Part shown: positions 1-9,408 of the stretch, piece by piece
How positions within the stretch are numbered: the first letter of the stretch is position 1
Layout: every line of letters starts with the position of its first letter
Assembly: GCA_021324575.1 (NCBI GenBank)
Contig: JAJPIW010000035.1
Span: 26,155 to 90,154 of the forward strand
DNA from: Intrasporangiaceae bacterium
GTDB lineage: Bacteria > Actinomycetota > Actinomycetes > Actinomycetales > Dermatophilaceae
Reading direction: 5' to 3'
DNA length: 64,000 bases
The notes under the pieces: generated by a model
Databases searched by the model: none
What the model was told of the DNA's origin: nothing
Seen by the model: only the letters and a program-made list of their open reading frames with translations
Program-made: the position numbers and the translations under genes

Positions 1-1385
1 TCGTCACCGTCTTGGCCCTGCAGCCGTTCGCGGCATACAGCGGCAAGGAGCAGCCGGTCGTCGTCCTCGTCGCCCTGCTCGTCTGCCTCATCCCGACGAC
101 GATCGGCGCCCTCCTCTCGGCCATCGGCATCGCCGGCATGGACCGCCTCGTCCAGCGCAACGTCCTGGCCATGTCCGGCCGAGCGGTCGAGGCCGCTGGC
201 GACGTGTCGACGCTCCTGCTCGACAAGACCGGCACGATCACCCTGGGCAACCGGCGGGCCACCGAGTTCTGCGCCCTCCCGGGCACGCGCACGCTCGAGC
301 TCGCGAGGGCCTCGTATGCCGCGTCGCTCGCCGACCGCACCCCCGAGGGCAGGTCCATCGTCGAGCTCGCCACGACCAACCACGGCGTCGAGGACCTGAC
401 CTCCGAGACGACGATGGAGTCTGCCGGGGCCGAGTTCGTCAAGTTCACCGCGCAGACCCGGATGTCCGGCGTCGACTACCCCTCGGGCGCTCAGATCCGC
501 AAGGGTGCGGCAAGTGCCGTGACGGCGTGGGTCCGCGAGAGCGGCGGCACCGTGCCGGCCGGGACGATGGCGATCGCCGACGGCATCGCCGGCGAGGGCG
601 CGACCCCGCTCGTCGTCGCCGAGCGGGTCGGCAGCAGCCCGGCGCAGGTCCTTGGCGTGATCCGGCTCAAGGACGTCGTCAAGCCCGGCATGGTCGAGCG
701 CTTCGACACCTTGCGTGCCATGGGGATCCGCACTGTCATGATCACCGGCGACAACCGGTTGACGGCTCAGTCGATCGCCCGGGAGGCCGGGGTCGACGAC
801 TTCCTCGCCGAGGCCACGCCCGAGGACAAGATGCGCCTCATCGGCGAGGAGCAGTCCGGCGGGCGGCTCGTCGCCATGACCGGCGACGGCACCAACGACG
901 CCCCGGCGCTGGCCAAGGCCGACGTCGGTGTCGCGATGAACACCGGGACGTCCGCGGCCAAGGAGGCCGGCAACATGGTCGACCTGGACTCCGACCCCAC
1001 CAAGCTGATCGAGATCGTCGCCATCGGCAAGCAGCTGCTCATCACCCGAGGCGCCCTCACGACGTTCTCCATCGCCAACGATGTCGCGAAGTACTTCGCC
1101 ATCATCCCGGCGATGTTCGTCGGGGTCTTCCCCGGACTGAAAGCTCTCAACATCATGGGCCTGCACTCCCCCGAGTCCGCGATGCTCTCCGCCGTCATCT
1201 TCAACGCCCTCATCATCATCGCGCTGATCCCGTTGGCGCTCAGGGGTGTTCGCTACACACCGAGCGGCGCAGCGGCGATGCTGCGACGCAACCTGCTGGT
1301 CTACGGCGTCGGCGGCATCGTCGCCCCGTTCATCGGGATCAAGCTGATCGACCTCGTCGTCTCCCTCCTCCCCGGAATGAGCTGA
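1..1385 (+). CDS. kdpB: Potassium-transporting ATPase subunit B, 3' part
   Basis: This is the C-terminal two thirds of the P-type ATPase that drives high-affinity K+ uptake in the KdpFABC complex of the cell membrane. The 5' end lies outside the window and the frame is open from the first bases. Visible motifs are the phosphorylation site DKTGTI just after the first membrane block, the TGDN hinge, and the [16 protein letters not shown] segment of the P domain. The end has the hydrophobic KdpB tail. Six bases separate it from kdpC. kdpA should lie just upstream of the window. Family assignment is very secure. Confidence 0.97.
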   Translation, partial: VTVLALQPFAAYSGKEQPVVVLVALLVCLIPTTIGALLSAIGIAGMDRLVQRNVLAMSGRAVEAAGDVSTLLLDKTGTITLGNRRATEFCALPGTRTLELARASYAASLADRTPEGRSIVELATTNHGVEDLTSETTMESAGAEFVKFTAQTRMSGVDYPSGAQIRKGAASAVTAWVRESGGTVPAGTMAIADGIAGEGATPLVVAERVGSSPAQVLGVIRLKDVVKPGMVERFDTLRAMGIRTVMITGDNRLTAQSIAREAGVDDFLAEATPEDKMRLIGEEQSGGRLVAMTGDGTNDAPALAKADVGVAMNTGTSAAKEAGNMVDLDSDPTKLIEIVAIGKQLLITRGALTTFSIANDVAKYFAIIPAMFVGVFPGLKALNIMGLHSPESAMLSAVIFNALIIIALIPLALRGVRYTPSGAAAMLRRNLLVYGVGGIVAPFIGIKLIDLVVSLLPGMS

Positions 1386-1391
1386 TCCACC

Positions 1392-1967
1392 ATGTCCTTC
1401 ACCCGCCAGAGCGTCGCCGCGCTGCGGATGCTCATCGTCCTGACCGTCCTGCTCGGCATCGGCTACCCCGCCGTCGTGTGGGGCGTCGGCCGGGTCGCCT
1501 TCCACGACCAGGCCGCGGGGTCCGTCGTCCGCGTCGACGGGAAGGTCGTCGGGTCGAGCCTGCTCGGCCAGGACTTCACCGCCGCCGACGTCTTCCACAG
1601 CCGGCCGTCGGCCAGCAGCTACTCCGGCGACACGAGCGGTGGCTCGAACCTCGCCGCCAGCGACCCGGCCCAGGTCAAGGCGATCGCGGACCGCCAGGCG
1701 GCATTGGTGAAGGACGGCGACCTCCCGGCCGACGGGCTTGCCGCTCCGGACGCGCTCACCGCCTCGGCGAGCGGCCTCGACCCGGACATCTCCCCGGCAT
1801 ACGCCATGGACCAGGCGCCCCGGGTCGCCAGGGCGTCCGGCCTCTCCGAGACCGTCGTGACCAAGCTGGTGACGGAGCACACGAGCGGTCGAGTCCTCGG
1901 CTTCCTCGGCGAGCCGCGGGTCAACGTCCTGGACCTGAACCTCGCCCTGGCCGCCGCGCGGATCTGA
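1392..1967 (+). CDS. kdpC: Potassium-transporting ATPase subunit C
   Basis: KdpC is the small single-pass subunit that stabilises the KdpFABC pump. The 191-residue product has the usual length. It has an N-terminal membrane anchor (residues about 13-33, ending in the GIGYPAVVWG family motif) followed by a soluble extracytoplasmic domain with the conserved SSYSGD and SGLDPDISPAYA segments and the C-terminal NVLDLNLAL motif. It sits between kdpB and kdpD with short gaps, so it is part of one kdp operon. Confidence 0.97.
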   Translation: MSFTRQSVAALRMLIVLTVLLGIGYPAVVWGVGRVAFHDQAAGSVVRVDGKVVGSSLLGQDFTAADVFHSRPSASSYSGDTSGGSNLAASDPAQVKAIADRQAALVKDGDLPADGLAAPDALTASASGLDPDISPAYAMDQAPRVARASGLSETVVTKLVTEHTSGRVLGFLGEPRVNVLDLNLALAAARI

Positions 1968-1984
1968 TCAGGGAGAATCGCGAC

Positions 1985-4555
1985 ATGAGCCGTGGCCGTC
2001 TGCGCATCTACCTCGGGGCCGCCCCCGGGGTGGGCAAGACGGTGGCCATGCTCGACGAGGGACGGCGCCGCATCGAGCGCGGCACCGACGTCGTCGTCGC
2101 CGTGTGCGAGACCCACGGTCGCAAGTACACGGCGGCGATGCTCGACGGTATGCCGGTCGTGCCACTCCGGGAGTCGCTGCACCGGGGGACGATGCTGCGC
2201 GAGCTCGACCTGCTGGCCGTCCTCGAACGCCGGCCCGAGGTCGCCCTCGTCGACGAGCTGGCCCACACCAACGCCCCCGGCAGCGCTCACCACAAGCGGT
2301 GGGAGGACCTGGAATCGTTGCTGGACAATGGGATCGACGTCATCTCGACGGTCAACGTCCAGCACCTGGAGTCGCTCAACGACGTCGTCGAGGCGATCAC
2401 CGGGATCCGACAGCAGGAGACGGTGCCGGACCAGATCGTGCGGTCCGCCGACCAGATCGAGCTCGTCGACATGTCGCCGCACGCGCTGCGCCGACGGCTG
2501 GCCCACGGCAACGTCTACGGCTCGGACCGGGTCGACGCGGCCCTGGCCAACTACTTCCGCGAGGGCAACCTCACGGCGCTGCGCGAGCTGTCGCTGCTGT
2601 GGCTCGCCGACCGGGTCGACGAGGGTCTGGAGGCCTACCGCACGGCCCACGGCATCGATACGCCGTGGCCCACCCGCGAGCGGGTGGTCGTGGCCCTGAC
2701 CGGTGGCCCCGAGGGAGTGACCCTCTTGCGCCGGGGCGCCCAGATCGCCTCGCGCGGGCCGGGCGGCGAGCTCGTCGCCGTCCACATCACGCCCGCTGAC
2801 GGGCTCGTCGATGCCAACCTGGAGAACCTCACCGCCCTGCGCGAGCTCACGACCGAGCTGGGCGGCACCTTCCAGACCGTGTCCGGTGGGGACGTCGCCG
2901 CCGCGATCCTCGATGTGGCGCGCGGGGTCAACGCTCGCCAGATCGTCCTGGGGGCTTCCCGGCACGGCGTCGTCCAACGACTGCTCCGCAACAGCGTCAA
3001 CGAGGAGGTCGTCGCCGGGTCCGGAGACATCGACGTCATGCTCGTCACCCACGACCTCGCAGCCCGCCGCCGGGGCACCGCCAGCGATCGCACCGGCCCC
3101 TTCCGAAGGGTTGGCTCGCTCCTCGGGCGGCGGCGCACCATCGCCGGCTGGCTTCTCGCGACCGTGGGCATCGTGGCTCTCACAGCGGCACTCGCCGCGA
3201 CGCGCGACCTGCACGACCTGCCGCTCGAGATGCTCCTGTTCCTCGGGCTGACCGTCGGCTGCGCCCTCCTCGGCGGCTTCGGCCCGGCCCTCGCGTCGGC
3301 GGTCCTGGGCAGCCTGGCCCTCAACTGGTTCTTCACGCCGCCGCTCTACACCTTCACCATCGACGACCCGCAGAACGCCGTGGCCGTCGTCGTCTTCGTC
3401 ATCATCGCGCTCGGCGTCGGCTCCGCGGTCCACCTCAGCGACCGACGAGCCGCGGCGGCACGCGCTGCCCAGCGTGAAGCACAGGCGCTCGCGGCCTCCG
3501 CGGAGAACCTGCTCGGCGAGGTCGACCCCCTGCCTGCGCTCCTCCAGCACACGGTCGAGGTCTTCGGGATGGACGGCGCCGGAGTCGTGCGCCGGGAGAC
3601 CTCCCGAGACCCGTGGGAGGTCATCGCCGCCACCCCCGGCTTCGACGCCACCCAGGTGGACCAGTCGGCGGTGCGCGCTCCCGTTCCCGATAGCTCGGTC
3701 CTGGCTCTCCAGGGGCATGTCGTCACCGCGGCCGACCGCCGGATCGTCAGCGCGTTCGCGGCTCACGCGGCGGCCCTGCTCCGTCGCCAAGAGCTTGCGG
3801 CACAAGCAAGCTCGGCCCAGGAGCTGGCCCGCGGCAACCGGAGCCGGACCGCGCTGCTCGCGGCGGTGTCGCATGACTTGCGCACCCCGCTGGCCGGGAT
3901 CAAGGCCGCCGTCTCTACGCTCCGCGAGCCTGGTCTCTCCCTGCCGGCTGCCGACGAGGCCGACCTGCTGGAGACCATCGAGGAGTCGACCGACCGGCTG
4001 GCCGCCCTCGTGACCAACCTGCTCGACCTGTCCCGACTGCAGAGCGACTCGGTCCGGACCCACCTGGCCCCGGTCGCGGTCCCTGACGTCGTCGACGCAG
4101 CCCTTGCTGGTCTGCTCGACACGGGCGACGTGCTGCTCGAGATGCCGCGCGACCTCACCCTCGTGACGACCGACCCGGGCCTGCTCGAACGGGTCCTCGC
4201 CAACCTCGTCGAGAACGCCCGCCGGTATGCCGCGGGGCGGGGTCGGGTCCTGGTCCAGGCCGCCAACCTGCCCGGCCGGGTCCAGATCCGGGTCATCGAC
4301 CATGGCCCCGGCGTTCCCGACGCGCAGAAGGGGGCGATCTTCGCGCCGTTCCAACGCATCGGCGACGTCCCCGTCGGAGACGGCGTCGGGCTGGGCCTCG
4401 CCGTGAGCCGGGGGCTCGTCGACACGATCGGCGGGACGCTCACCGCCGAGGACACCCCGGGAGGCGGGCTGACCATGGTCGTCGAGCTGCCGCTGGACGT
4501 CGCACCCGAAGGTTCCGCAGCCCGGCATACCGAACCCGAAGGCGCCCGCCGATGA
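1985..4555 (+). CDS. kdpD: Sensor histidine kinase KdpD
   Basis: KdpD is the membrane sensor that responds to K+ limitation and phosphorylates KdpE. The 856-residue product has the full family layout: N-terminal KdpD domain with a Walker A motif GAAPGVGKT (residues 11-19), a universal-stress-like domain, four closely spaced membrane segments (about residues 390-490), a GAF-like stretch, then the kinase with the H box SHDLRTPLAG, the N box NLVENARRYA and the G boxes DHGPGVPD and GVGLGLAVS. I chose the ATG at 1985 because GGGAGA precedes it and KdpD homology starts there, although the open frame runs far upstream through kdpB and kdpC. It overlaps kdpE by 4 bases (ATGA). Confidence 0.97.
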   Translation: MSRGRLRIYLGAAPGVGKTVAMLDEGRRRIERGTDVVVAVCETHGRKYTAAMLDGMPVVPLRESLHRGTMLRELDLLAVLERRPEVALVDELAHTNAPGSAHHKRWEDLESLLDNGIDVISTVNVQHLESLNDVVEAITGIRQQETVPDQIVRSADQIELVDMSPHALRRRLAHGNVYGSDRVDAALANYFREGNLTALRELSLLWLADRVDEGLEAYRTAHGIDTPWPTRERVVVALTGGPEGVTLLRRGAQIASRGPGGELVAVHITPADGLVDANLENLTALRELTTELGGTFQTVSGGDVAAAILDVARGVNARQIVLGASRHGVVQRLLRNSVNEEVVAGSGDIDVMLVTHDLAARRRGTASDRTGPFRRVGSLLGRRRTIAGWLLATVGIVALTAALAATRDLHDLPLEMLLFLGLTVGCALLGGFGPALASAVLGSLALNWFFTPPLYTFTIDDPQNAVAVVVFVIIALGVGSAVHLSDRRAAAARAAQREAQALAASAENLLGEVDPLPALLQHTVEVFGMDGAGVVRRETSRDPWEVIAATPGFDATQVDQSAVRAPVPDSSVLALQGHVVTAADRRIVSAFAAHAAALLRRQELAAQASSAQELARGNRSRTALLAAVSHDLRTPLAGIKAAVSTLREPGLSLPAADEADLLETIEESTDRLAALVTNLLDLSRLQSDSVRTHLAPVAVPDVVDAALAGLLDTGDVLLEMPRDLTLVTTDPGLLERVLANLVENARRYAAGRGRVLVQAANLPGRVQIRVIDHGPGVPDAQKGAIFAPFQRIGDVPVGDGVGLGLAVSRGLVDTIGGTLTAEDTPGGGLTMVVELPLDVAPEGSAARHTEPEGARR

Positions 4556-5274
4556 AGGTCGTCCTCGTCGTCGACGACGAGCCGCACCTGCGGCGCACCC
4601 TCGCGATCAGCCTGCGCGCGCACGGCTACGAGGCCGAGACCGTCGCGGACGGCAGGTCGGCACTGCAGTCGATCGCCGAACGTGTGCCGGACGCGGTCGT
4701 CCTGGACCTCGGCCTGCCCGACCTCGACGGCGTCGAGGTGCTGCGTCGGATCCGGGAGACCTCCACCGTCCCGGTCGTCGTACTCTCGGCGCGCACCGAC
4801 TCCACCGACAAGGTCGAGGCGCTCGACCTCGGCGCCGACGACTACGTGACCAAGCCGTTCGGGATGCAGGAGCTCCTCGCGCGGATCCGGGTCGTGCTCC
4901 GGAGAGCACCCGACGGTGCGGGCGGCCCGCAAGCCTTCACGACGAGCCATGTCAGCCTCGACTTCGCCGAGCGCCGGGCCGTCGTCGCCGGCGAGACGGT
5001 CCACCTCACGCCCACCGAGTGGCGCTTCCTCGAGACGCTGGCTGCCGCCGATGGTCGGCTGGTGTCCCGCGAGGACCTGCTCCACCAGGTCTGGGGTCCG
5101 GGCTACCAGCGCGAGGCCAACTACTTACGGGTCTATGCCAACCAGCTGCGACGCAAGATCGAGCCTGAGCCGGGCGCCCCACGCTACCTGGTGACCGAAC
5201 CGGGTCAGGGCTACCGCCTCCTCGGCGACGCGCCTCGCACGGCCTCCCCCGCAACACCCCGGCCAGCCCCCTGA
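4552..5274 (+). CDS. kdpE: Response regulator KdpE
   Basis: KdpE is an OmpR/PhoB-type response regulator that activates the kdp operon. The 240-residue product has an N-terminal receiver domain with the acidic pair DD at residues 8-9, the phospho-acceptor Asp52 in LDLGLPDLDG and Lys101 in VTKPFG. A C-terminal winged helix follows, with the typical LTPTEWRFLETL and YLRVYANQLRRKIE stretches. It is translationally coupled to kdpD and is the last gene of the operon, followed at 8 bases by a perfect palindrome. Confidence 0.97.
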   Translation: MKVVLVVDDEPHLRRTLAISLRAHGYEAETVADGRSALQSIAERVPDAVVLDLGLPDLDGVEVLRRIRETSTVPVVVLSARTDSTDKVEALDLGADDYVTKPFGMQELLARIRVVLRRAPDGAGGPQAFTTSHVSLDFAERRAVVAGETVHLTPTEWRFLETLAAADGRLVSREDLLHQVWGPGYQREANYLRVYANQLRRKIEPEPGAPRYLVTEPGQGYRLLGDAPRTASPATPRPAP

Positions 5275-5282
5275 CAGCAGGA

Positions 5283-5340
5283 GTGTTCGTTTGTCGCAGG
5301 AGTGGCCGACATGTCGGCCACTCCTGCGACAAACGAACAC
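5283..5340. repeat. Perfect 58-bp palindrome, probable bidirectional terminator
   Basis: The two 29-base halves are exact reverse complements with no spacer. The left arm begins GTGTTCGTTTGTCGCAGG and the centre is GACATGTC. It lies between kdpE and a convergent dehydrogenase gene, which fits a two-way terminator, but it has no T-tract and no loop. It could instead be a member of a dispersed palindromic repeat family. Confidence 0.8.
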
Positions 5341-5507
5341 CGCGAGCACTTCCGGTGGCGCCCCAACGATCGCCGGCTCAGATCTCGGCTGCCACCCGCA
5401 ACGCCATGACCTGCGCGCATGTTCACCAGTCAGGCGCAGGGCCCGAGTGGTCAGTCGGCGCGGGCGGCAGGGTCAGGCGGCGGACGGCGGGCCGGTCCCA
5501 GCCGGGT

Positions 5508-6524
5508 TCAGGGCTGCAGAAGGACCTTGATCGCGCGTCGCTCGTCCATCGCGGCATACGCATCGGCCACCTCGGCCAATGGCAGGGTGAGGTCGAAGAC
5601 CCGGCCCGGGTCGATGGTGCGGCTCCAGACCCGCTCCAGCAGGTCCGGCAGGTACGCACGGACCGGCGCCGGGCCACCGCGCAGGCCCACGTTGGCCCAG
5701 AACATGTGCTGCTGCGGGAACTCCGGGTCGTGCGGCACGCCGACCCAGCCGACCTGGCCACCCGGCCGAGCCGCGCGCAGGGCCTGGGTCACCGACTCGG
5801 TCGTCCCGACGCACTCGAGGACCGAGTCGGCGCCGATCCCGTCGGTGAGGTCCAGGACGTGCGCGATGCCCTCGTCACCCCGCTCGGCCACGATGTGGGT
5901 GGCCCCGAAGTCGGTGGCGATGGCCTGCCGGCTCGCGTGCCGGCTCATCGCGATAATCCGCTCCGCACCCAGCTGCGACGCGGCGAGGACGCCGGAGAGG
6001 CCGACCGCGCCGTCGCCGACGACCACGACCGTCGACCCCGGCCGGACGTCCGCGGACACCGCTGCGTGCCACCCGGTGCACATCACGTCCGAGAGCGACA
6101 GGATGCCCGGCACGAGGTCGTCCGCGGGGGTCTCGGGTGTGGCGATGAGGGTGCCGTCGGCGTTCTGGACGCGGATCAGCTCGGCCTGGCACCCGTCGTA
6201 GCCCGTCCGGTGGAGGCAGTTGGCCAAGGCGCCCTTGCGGCATACGGCGCAGGTGTTGTCGCTCGTGAGGAAGCCACCGACGACGAACTGCCCGGGCCGG
6301 ACCGAGGTGACCGACGAACCGACCTCCTCCACGACGCCGACGTACTCGTGGCCGATCGGCGTGGGCTTCGGGACCGACGAGATGCCGCGATAGCGCCACA
6401 GGTCCGAGCCGCACACGCAGGCCGCGACCGTCCGGATGACCGCGTCGGTGGGCTCGACGATGGTGGGATCGGCGCGCTCCTCGTACCGGACGTCGCCGGG
6501 GGCATGGATCACAGCGCCGCGCAT
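5508..6524 (-). CDS. Zinc-dependent alcohol dehydrogenase family protein
   Basis: A cytoplasmic NAD(P)-dependent zinc alcohol dehydrogenase of the medium-chain family. The catalytic zinc site is visible as CVCGSD near residue 38 and GHEYVG near residue 60. The structural zinc lobe has three cysteines (TCAVC ... NC), with Asp in place of the first one, as in many actinobacterial members. The Rossmann motif is VVGDGAVGLSG. I chose the ATG at 6524 because GAGGAG lies 6 bases before it; an ATG at 6530 directly abuts that ribosome site. The substrate is not readable from sequence. It converges on kdpE. Confidence 0.88.
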   Translation of the reverse strand: MRGAVIHAPGDVRYEERADPTIVEPTDAVIRTVAACVCGSDLWRYRGISSVPKPTPIGHEYVGVVEEVGSSVTSVRPGQFVVGGFLTSDNTCAVCRKGALANCLHRTGYDGCQAELIRVQNADGTLIATPETPADDLVPGILSLSDVMCTGWHAAVSADVRPGSTVVVVGDGAVGLSGVLAASQLGAERIIAMSRHASRQAIATDFGATHIVAERGDEGIAHVLDLTDGIGADSVLECVGTTESVTQALRAARPGGQVGWVGVPHDPEFPQQHMFWANVGLRGGPAPVRAYLPDLLERVWSRTIDPGRVFDLTLPLAEVADAYAAMDERRAIKVLLQP

Positions 6525-6624
6525 GAGCATCTCCTCGTAGTGGTCACGCTCCTACCGTACGAGGATTCCGTATGCCGGCGGGAGACCCTGCAACTACCTC
6601 TCGACGACCCTCGACCGGCACCGG

Positions 6625-7620
6625 TCAGGACGGCCCCGGTTCGACCCGGTGCCAGACCGCGCCGTCGGGCACGACCGGGTACCTGCCCCAGCCCAGGAGC
6701 TCCTCCTGGCCGATCGTGCGGACCTCGCCGCGACCGCGGCCGGCCACCGTCTTGACGATGAACTGGGCCCGGCGAACTCCCGGCTCGATGGCGTCGATGA
6801 TCTGCAGCACGGCCCAGCTCTCCCCCGCCTGCCCGTTGCTGTAGCAGCCGTCGATGCGCAGGTGGTCGGCGGTCAGTGCGTCCTGCTCCTGCTGTCGGCG
6901 CAGCGCCTGGTAGATCGCCAGCAGCTCCTCGTCGCTGACGTCGACGACCGCCTCGACCTCGTCGAGGGCGGCACGCAGCTGTCGTGGTGTGAAGGGCGCC
7001 TCGTGACCCAGCTGTGCCCCTGCCGCCACGGCCGCCTGGTGGTAGGCGAGCACCACCGGATAACGCCGCCAGCGGAACGGTGCGTTGAGCACGACACCGG
7101 CCACGACGACCAGCGCCGCGTTCAGCAGGACCGGCGACAGGACGTAGGACCAGCCGGGCGGACCGGCCGTGCTGACCGCGAGCACCGCCGACAGCGCCGT
7201 CGCCCCTCCGGGTGGGTGCACGCACCGGCAGCTATGCATGACGATGACGGCCAGCGCCACGGCGGCGGCTGCCGCCACCACGCCTCCGCCCAGGACATGG
7301 GCCACGGTCCCGGCGAGGGCAGACAGGCTCTGGCCGCTGATCACGGCCCAGGGCTGGGCCAGCGTGCTGTGCGGCACCCCGAACACGAGGACGGCCGAGG
7401 CGCCGATGGAGGCCATCAGCCACAGGGCATGGACGTTGGGGCGGCCGTTGCCGATCCACGTCGAGGTCAGCCAGGCCACCATGGCGATGCCCAGTGCCGC
7501 GGTGACCGTGGCCACCAGCTGCTCGCGCCAGGACACGGCGTGCTCGGGGAAGCCCACGGTGTGCCACAACGTCCGCCACCAGCGGCTCCCGACGACGCGG
7601 AGCCGCCTCTGCCTGGACAC
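6625..7620 (-). CDS. HPP family integral membrane protein
   Basis: The 331-residue product has four membrane segments between about residues 35 and 185 and the family signature HPPGGATAL after the third. HPP proteins are a poorly understood family; some bacterial and plastid members are linked to nitrite transport. The C-terminal half is a soluble domain of unknown role with charged helices. The start is a GTG at 7620 with no ribosome site. A CACAAT hexamer ends 7 bases before it, so a leaderless transcript is possible. It is divergent from cbbM. Confidence 0.8.
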   Translation of the reverse strand: MSRQRRLRVVGSRWWRTLWHTVGFPEHAVSWREQLVATVTAALGIAMVAWLTSTWIGNGRPNVHALWLMASIGASAVLVFGVPHSTLAQPWAVISGQSLSALAGTVAHVLGGGVVAAAAAVALAVIVMHSCRCVHPPGGATALSAVLAVSTAGPPGWSYVLSPVLLNAALVVVAGVVLNAPFRWRRYPVVLAYHQAAVAAGAQLGHEAPFTPRQLRAALDEVEAVVDVSDEELLAIYQALRRQQEQDALTADHLRIDGCYSNGQAGESWAVLQIIDAIEPGVRRAQFIVKTVAGRGRGEVRTIGQEELLGWGRYPVVPDGAVWHRVEPGPS

Positions 7621-7715
7621 GGCGGCGATTGTGCCACGGGCCCCGCCCCAGGCCCGGCCACGACCCTCAGCGGCACGGGCGATGGCCCCTCGACCGCCGG
7701 CCGGACACCGAGCGG

Positions 7716-7736
7716 CATACGGCAGACAGCCGTATG
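7716..7736. promoter_or_regulatory. Inverted repeat upstream of cbbM, candidate operator
   Basis: The sequence CATACGGC, five bases, then GCCGTATG forms a perfect 8-bp dyad. It lies about 170 bases before cbbM and 95 bases before the divergent HPP gene. Its arms overlap one copy of the common CGGCATAC octamer. It could be a regulator site for the RuBisCO operon. No regulator gene is adjacent. Confidence 0.4.
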
Positions 7737-7905
7737 GTGACCCCCGTCACGAACTTCACCCCCGGGTTCACCCCATGGCTGCATCCGGACTCGTCAGGAG
7801 CAACACCAGACTTGGAGGCCGTAGACATCTCGGTGCACGCTTCTGATGTCCCGTCGTCTGCCAGCCCCAGGCGTCCCAACCTGATCAGATACAAGGAGCG
7901 AATCG

Positions 7906-9288
7906 ATGGATCAATCCGCACGCTACGCCGACCTGTCCCTCAAGGAAGAGGACCTGATCAAGGACGGCAAGCACATCCTGGTCGCCTACAAGATGAAGCC
8001 CAAGCCGGGCTTCGGCACGTACCTCGCCTGCGCCGCCCACTTCGCCGCCGAGTCCTCCACGGGCACCAACGTCGAGGTCTCCACGACTGACGACTTCACC
8101 CGTGGCGTCGACGCTCTCGTCTACTACATCGACGAGGCCAACAACGACATGCGGATCGCGTACCCGATCGACCTGTTCGACCGGAACATCACCGACGGCC
8201 GCATGATGATCGTCTCGTTCCTCACCCTCGCCATCGGCAACAACCAGGGCATGGGCGACATCGAGTACGGCAAGATCATCGACTTCTACGTGCCCGAGCA
8301 GGCCATCCAGCTCTTCGACTTCCCGGCCACGGACATCAGCGACCTGTGGCGCATCCTGGGTCGTCCGATCAAGGACGGCGGCTACATCGCCGGCACGATC
8401 ATCAAGCCCAAGCTCGGCCTGCGCCCGGAGCCGTTCGCCAAGGCGGCCTACCAGTTCTGGCTCGGTGGCGACTTCATCAAGAACGACGAGCCCCAGGGCA
8501 ACCAGGTCTTCGCCCCGATGAAGAAGGTCATCCCGCTCGTCTACGACTCGATGAAGCGGGCCATGGACGAGACCGGCGAGGCCAAGCTGTTCTCGATGAA
8601 CATCACGGCTGACAGCCACGACGAGATGCTCGCCCGCGCCGAGTTCGGTTTGGAGACGTTCGGCCCGGACGCCAACAAGCTGGCGTTCCTCGTCGACGGC
8701 TACGTCGGTGGCCCGGGCATGATCACGACCGCCCGCCGCCACTTCCCGGACCAGTACCTCCACTACCACCGGGCCGGTCACGGCGCTGTCACCTCGCCCA
8801 GCTCGAACCGTGGCTACACCGCGCTCGTGCTGGCCAAGATGTCGCGCCTGCAGGGTGCCTCCGGCATCCACGTCGGCACCATGGGCTACGGCAAGATGGA
8901 GGGCGAGGCCGACGACAAGAACATCGCCTACATGATCGAGCGCGACGAGTGCCAGGGCCCGGTCTACTACCAGAAGTGGTACGGCCGCAAGCCCACGACG
9001 CCCATCATCTCCGGCGGCATGAACGCGCTGCGGCTCATCGGCTTCTTCGAGAACCTCGGCCACGGCAACGTCATCAACACCTCCGGTGGTGGCGCCTACG
9101 GGCACGTCGACTCGCCCGCTGCCGGCGCGACCTCGCTGCGCCAGGCCTACGAGTGCTGGAAGGCGGGTGCGGACCCGATCGAGTTCGCCAAGGAGCACAA
9201 CGAGTTCGCCCGCGCGTTCGAGTCCTTCCCGGGCGACGCAGACCTGCTGTTCGAGGGCTGGCGCGACAAGCTGGGCGTGCACAAGTAG
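7906..9288 (+). CDS. cbbM: Form II ribulose-1,5-bisphosphate carboxylase
   Basis: The 460-residue product matches the form II RuBisCO of Rhodospirillum rubrum along its length, including the shared opening MDQS.RY. Catalytic residues are all present: Lys167 in [10 protein letters not shown], the carbamylated Lys192 with Asp194 and Glu195 in [13 protein letters not shown], the loop-6 lysine in [11 protein letters not shown], His in HYHRAGHG and the ISGGMNA phosphate site. It is therefore a true carboxylase by sequence, not a form IV RuBisCO-like protein. Form II enzymes work as dimers without a small subunit. AAGGAG lies 7 bases before the ATG. The next genes, cbbQ and cbbO, encode its activase. 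Phosphoribulokinase is not in the window. Confidence 0.96.
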   Translation: MDQSARYADLSLKEEDLIKDGKHILVAYKMKPKPGFGTYLACAAHFAAESSTGTNVEVSTTDDFTRGVDALVYYIDEANNDMRIAYPIDLFDRNITDGRMMIVSFLTLAIGNNQGMGDIEYGKIIDFYVPEQAIQLFDFPATDISDLWRILGRPIKDGGYIAGTIIKPKLGLRPEPFAKAAYQFWLGGDFIKNDEPQGNQVFAPMKKVIPLVYDSMKRAMDETGEAKLFSMNITADSHDEMLARAEFGLETFGPDANKLAFLVDGYVGGPGMITTARRHFPDQYLHYHRAGHGAVTSPSSNRGYTALVLAKMSRLQGASGIHVGTMGYGKMEGEADDKNIAYMIERDECQGPVYYQKWYGRKPTTPIISGGMNALRLIGFFENLGHGNVINTSGGGAYGHVDSPAAGATSLRQAYECWKAGADPIEFAKEHNEFARAFESFPGDADLLFEGWRDKLGVHK

Positions 9289-9310
9289 GCACGACAGCAC
9301 GTGCATCGCG

Positions 9311-9346
9311 GCGAAGGCCCCGTCCCCGGCGGGGCGGGGCCTTCGC
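9311..9346 (+). terminator. Hairpin between cbbM and cbbQ
   Basis: GCGAAGGCCCCG at 9311-9322 pairs perfectly with CGGGGCCTTCGC at 9335-9346 around a GC-rich loop. There is no T-tract. It may end part of the cbbM transcripts or protect their 3' end, giving less cbbQ/cbbO than cbbM. Confidence 0.65.
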
Positions 9347-9408
9347 CCATCATCAGCCCGACCATCCAGCCGGACGCATCGGACCGGCCCTCTGCGATCG
9401 GATAGAGC

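Noticed and set aside
1619..4528. Long minus-strand open frame (969 codons) across kdpC and kdpD
   Set aside because: It lies opposite clear kdp genes. The product is low-complexity Gly/Arg/Asp/Val sequence, as expected for the antisense of high-GC genes.
7906..9288. RuBisCO-like (form IV) protein without carboxylase activity
   Set aside because: All catalytic and carbamylation residues of form II RuBisCO are present.
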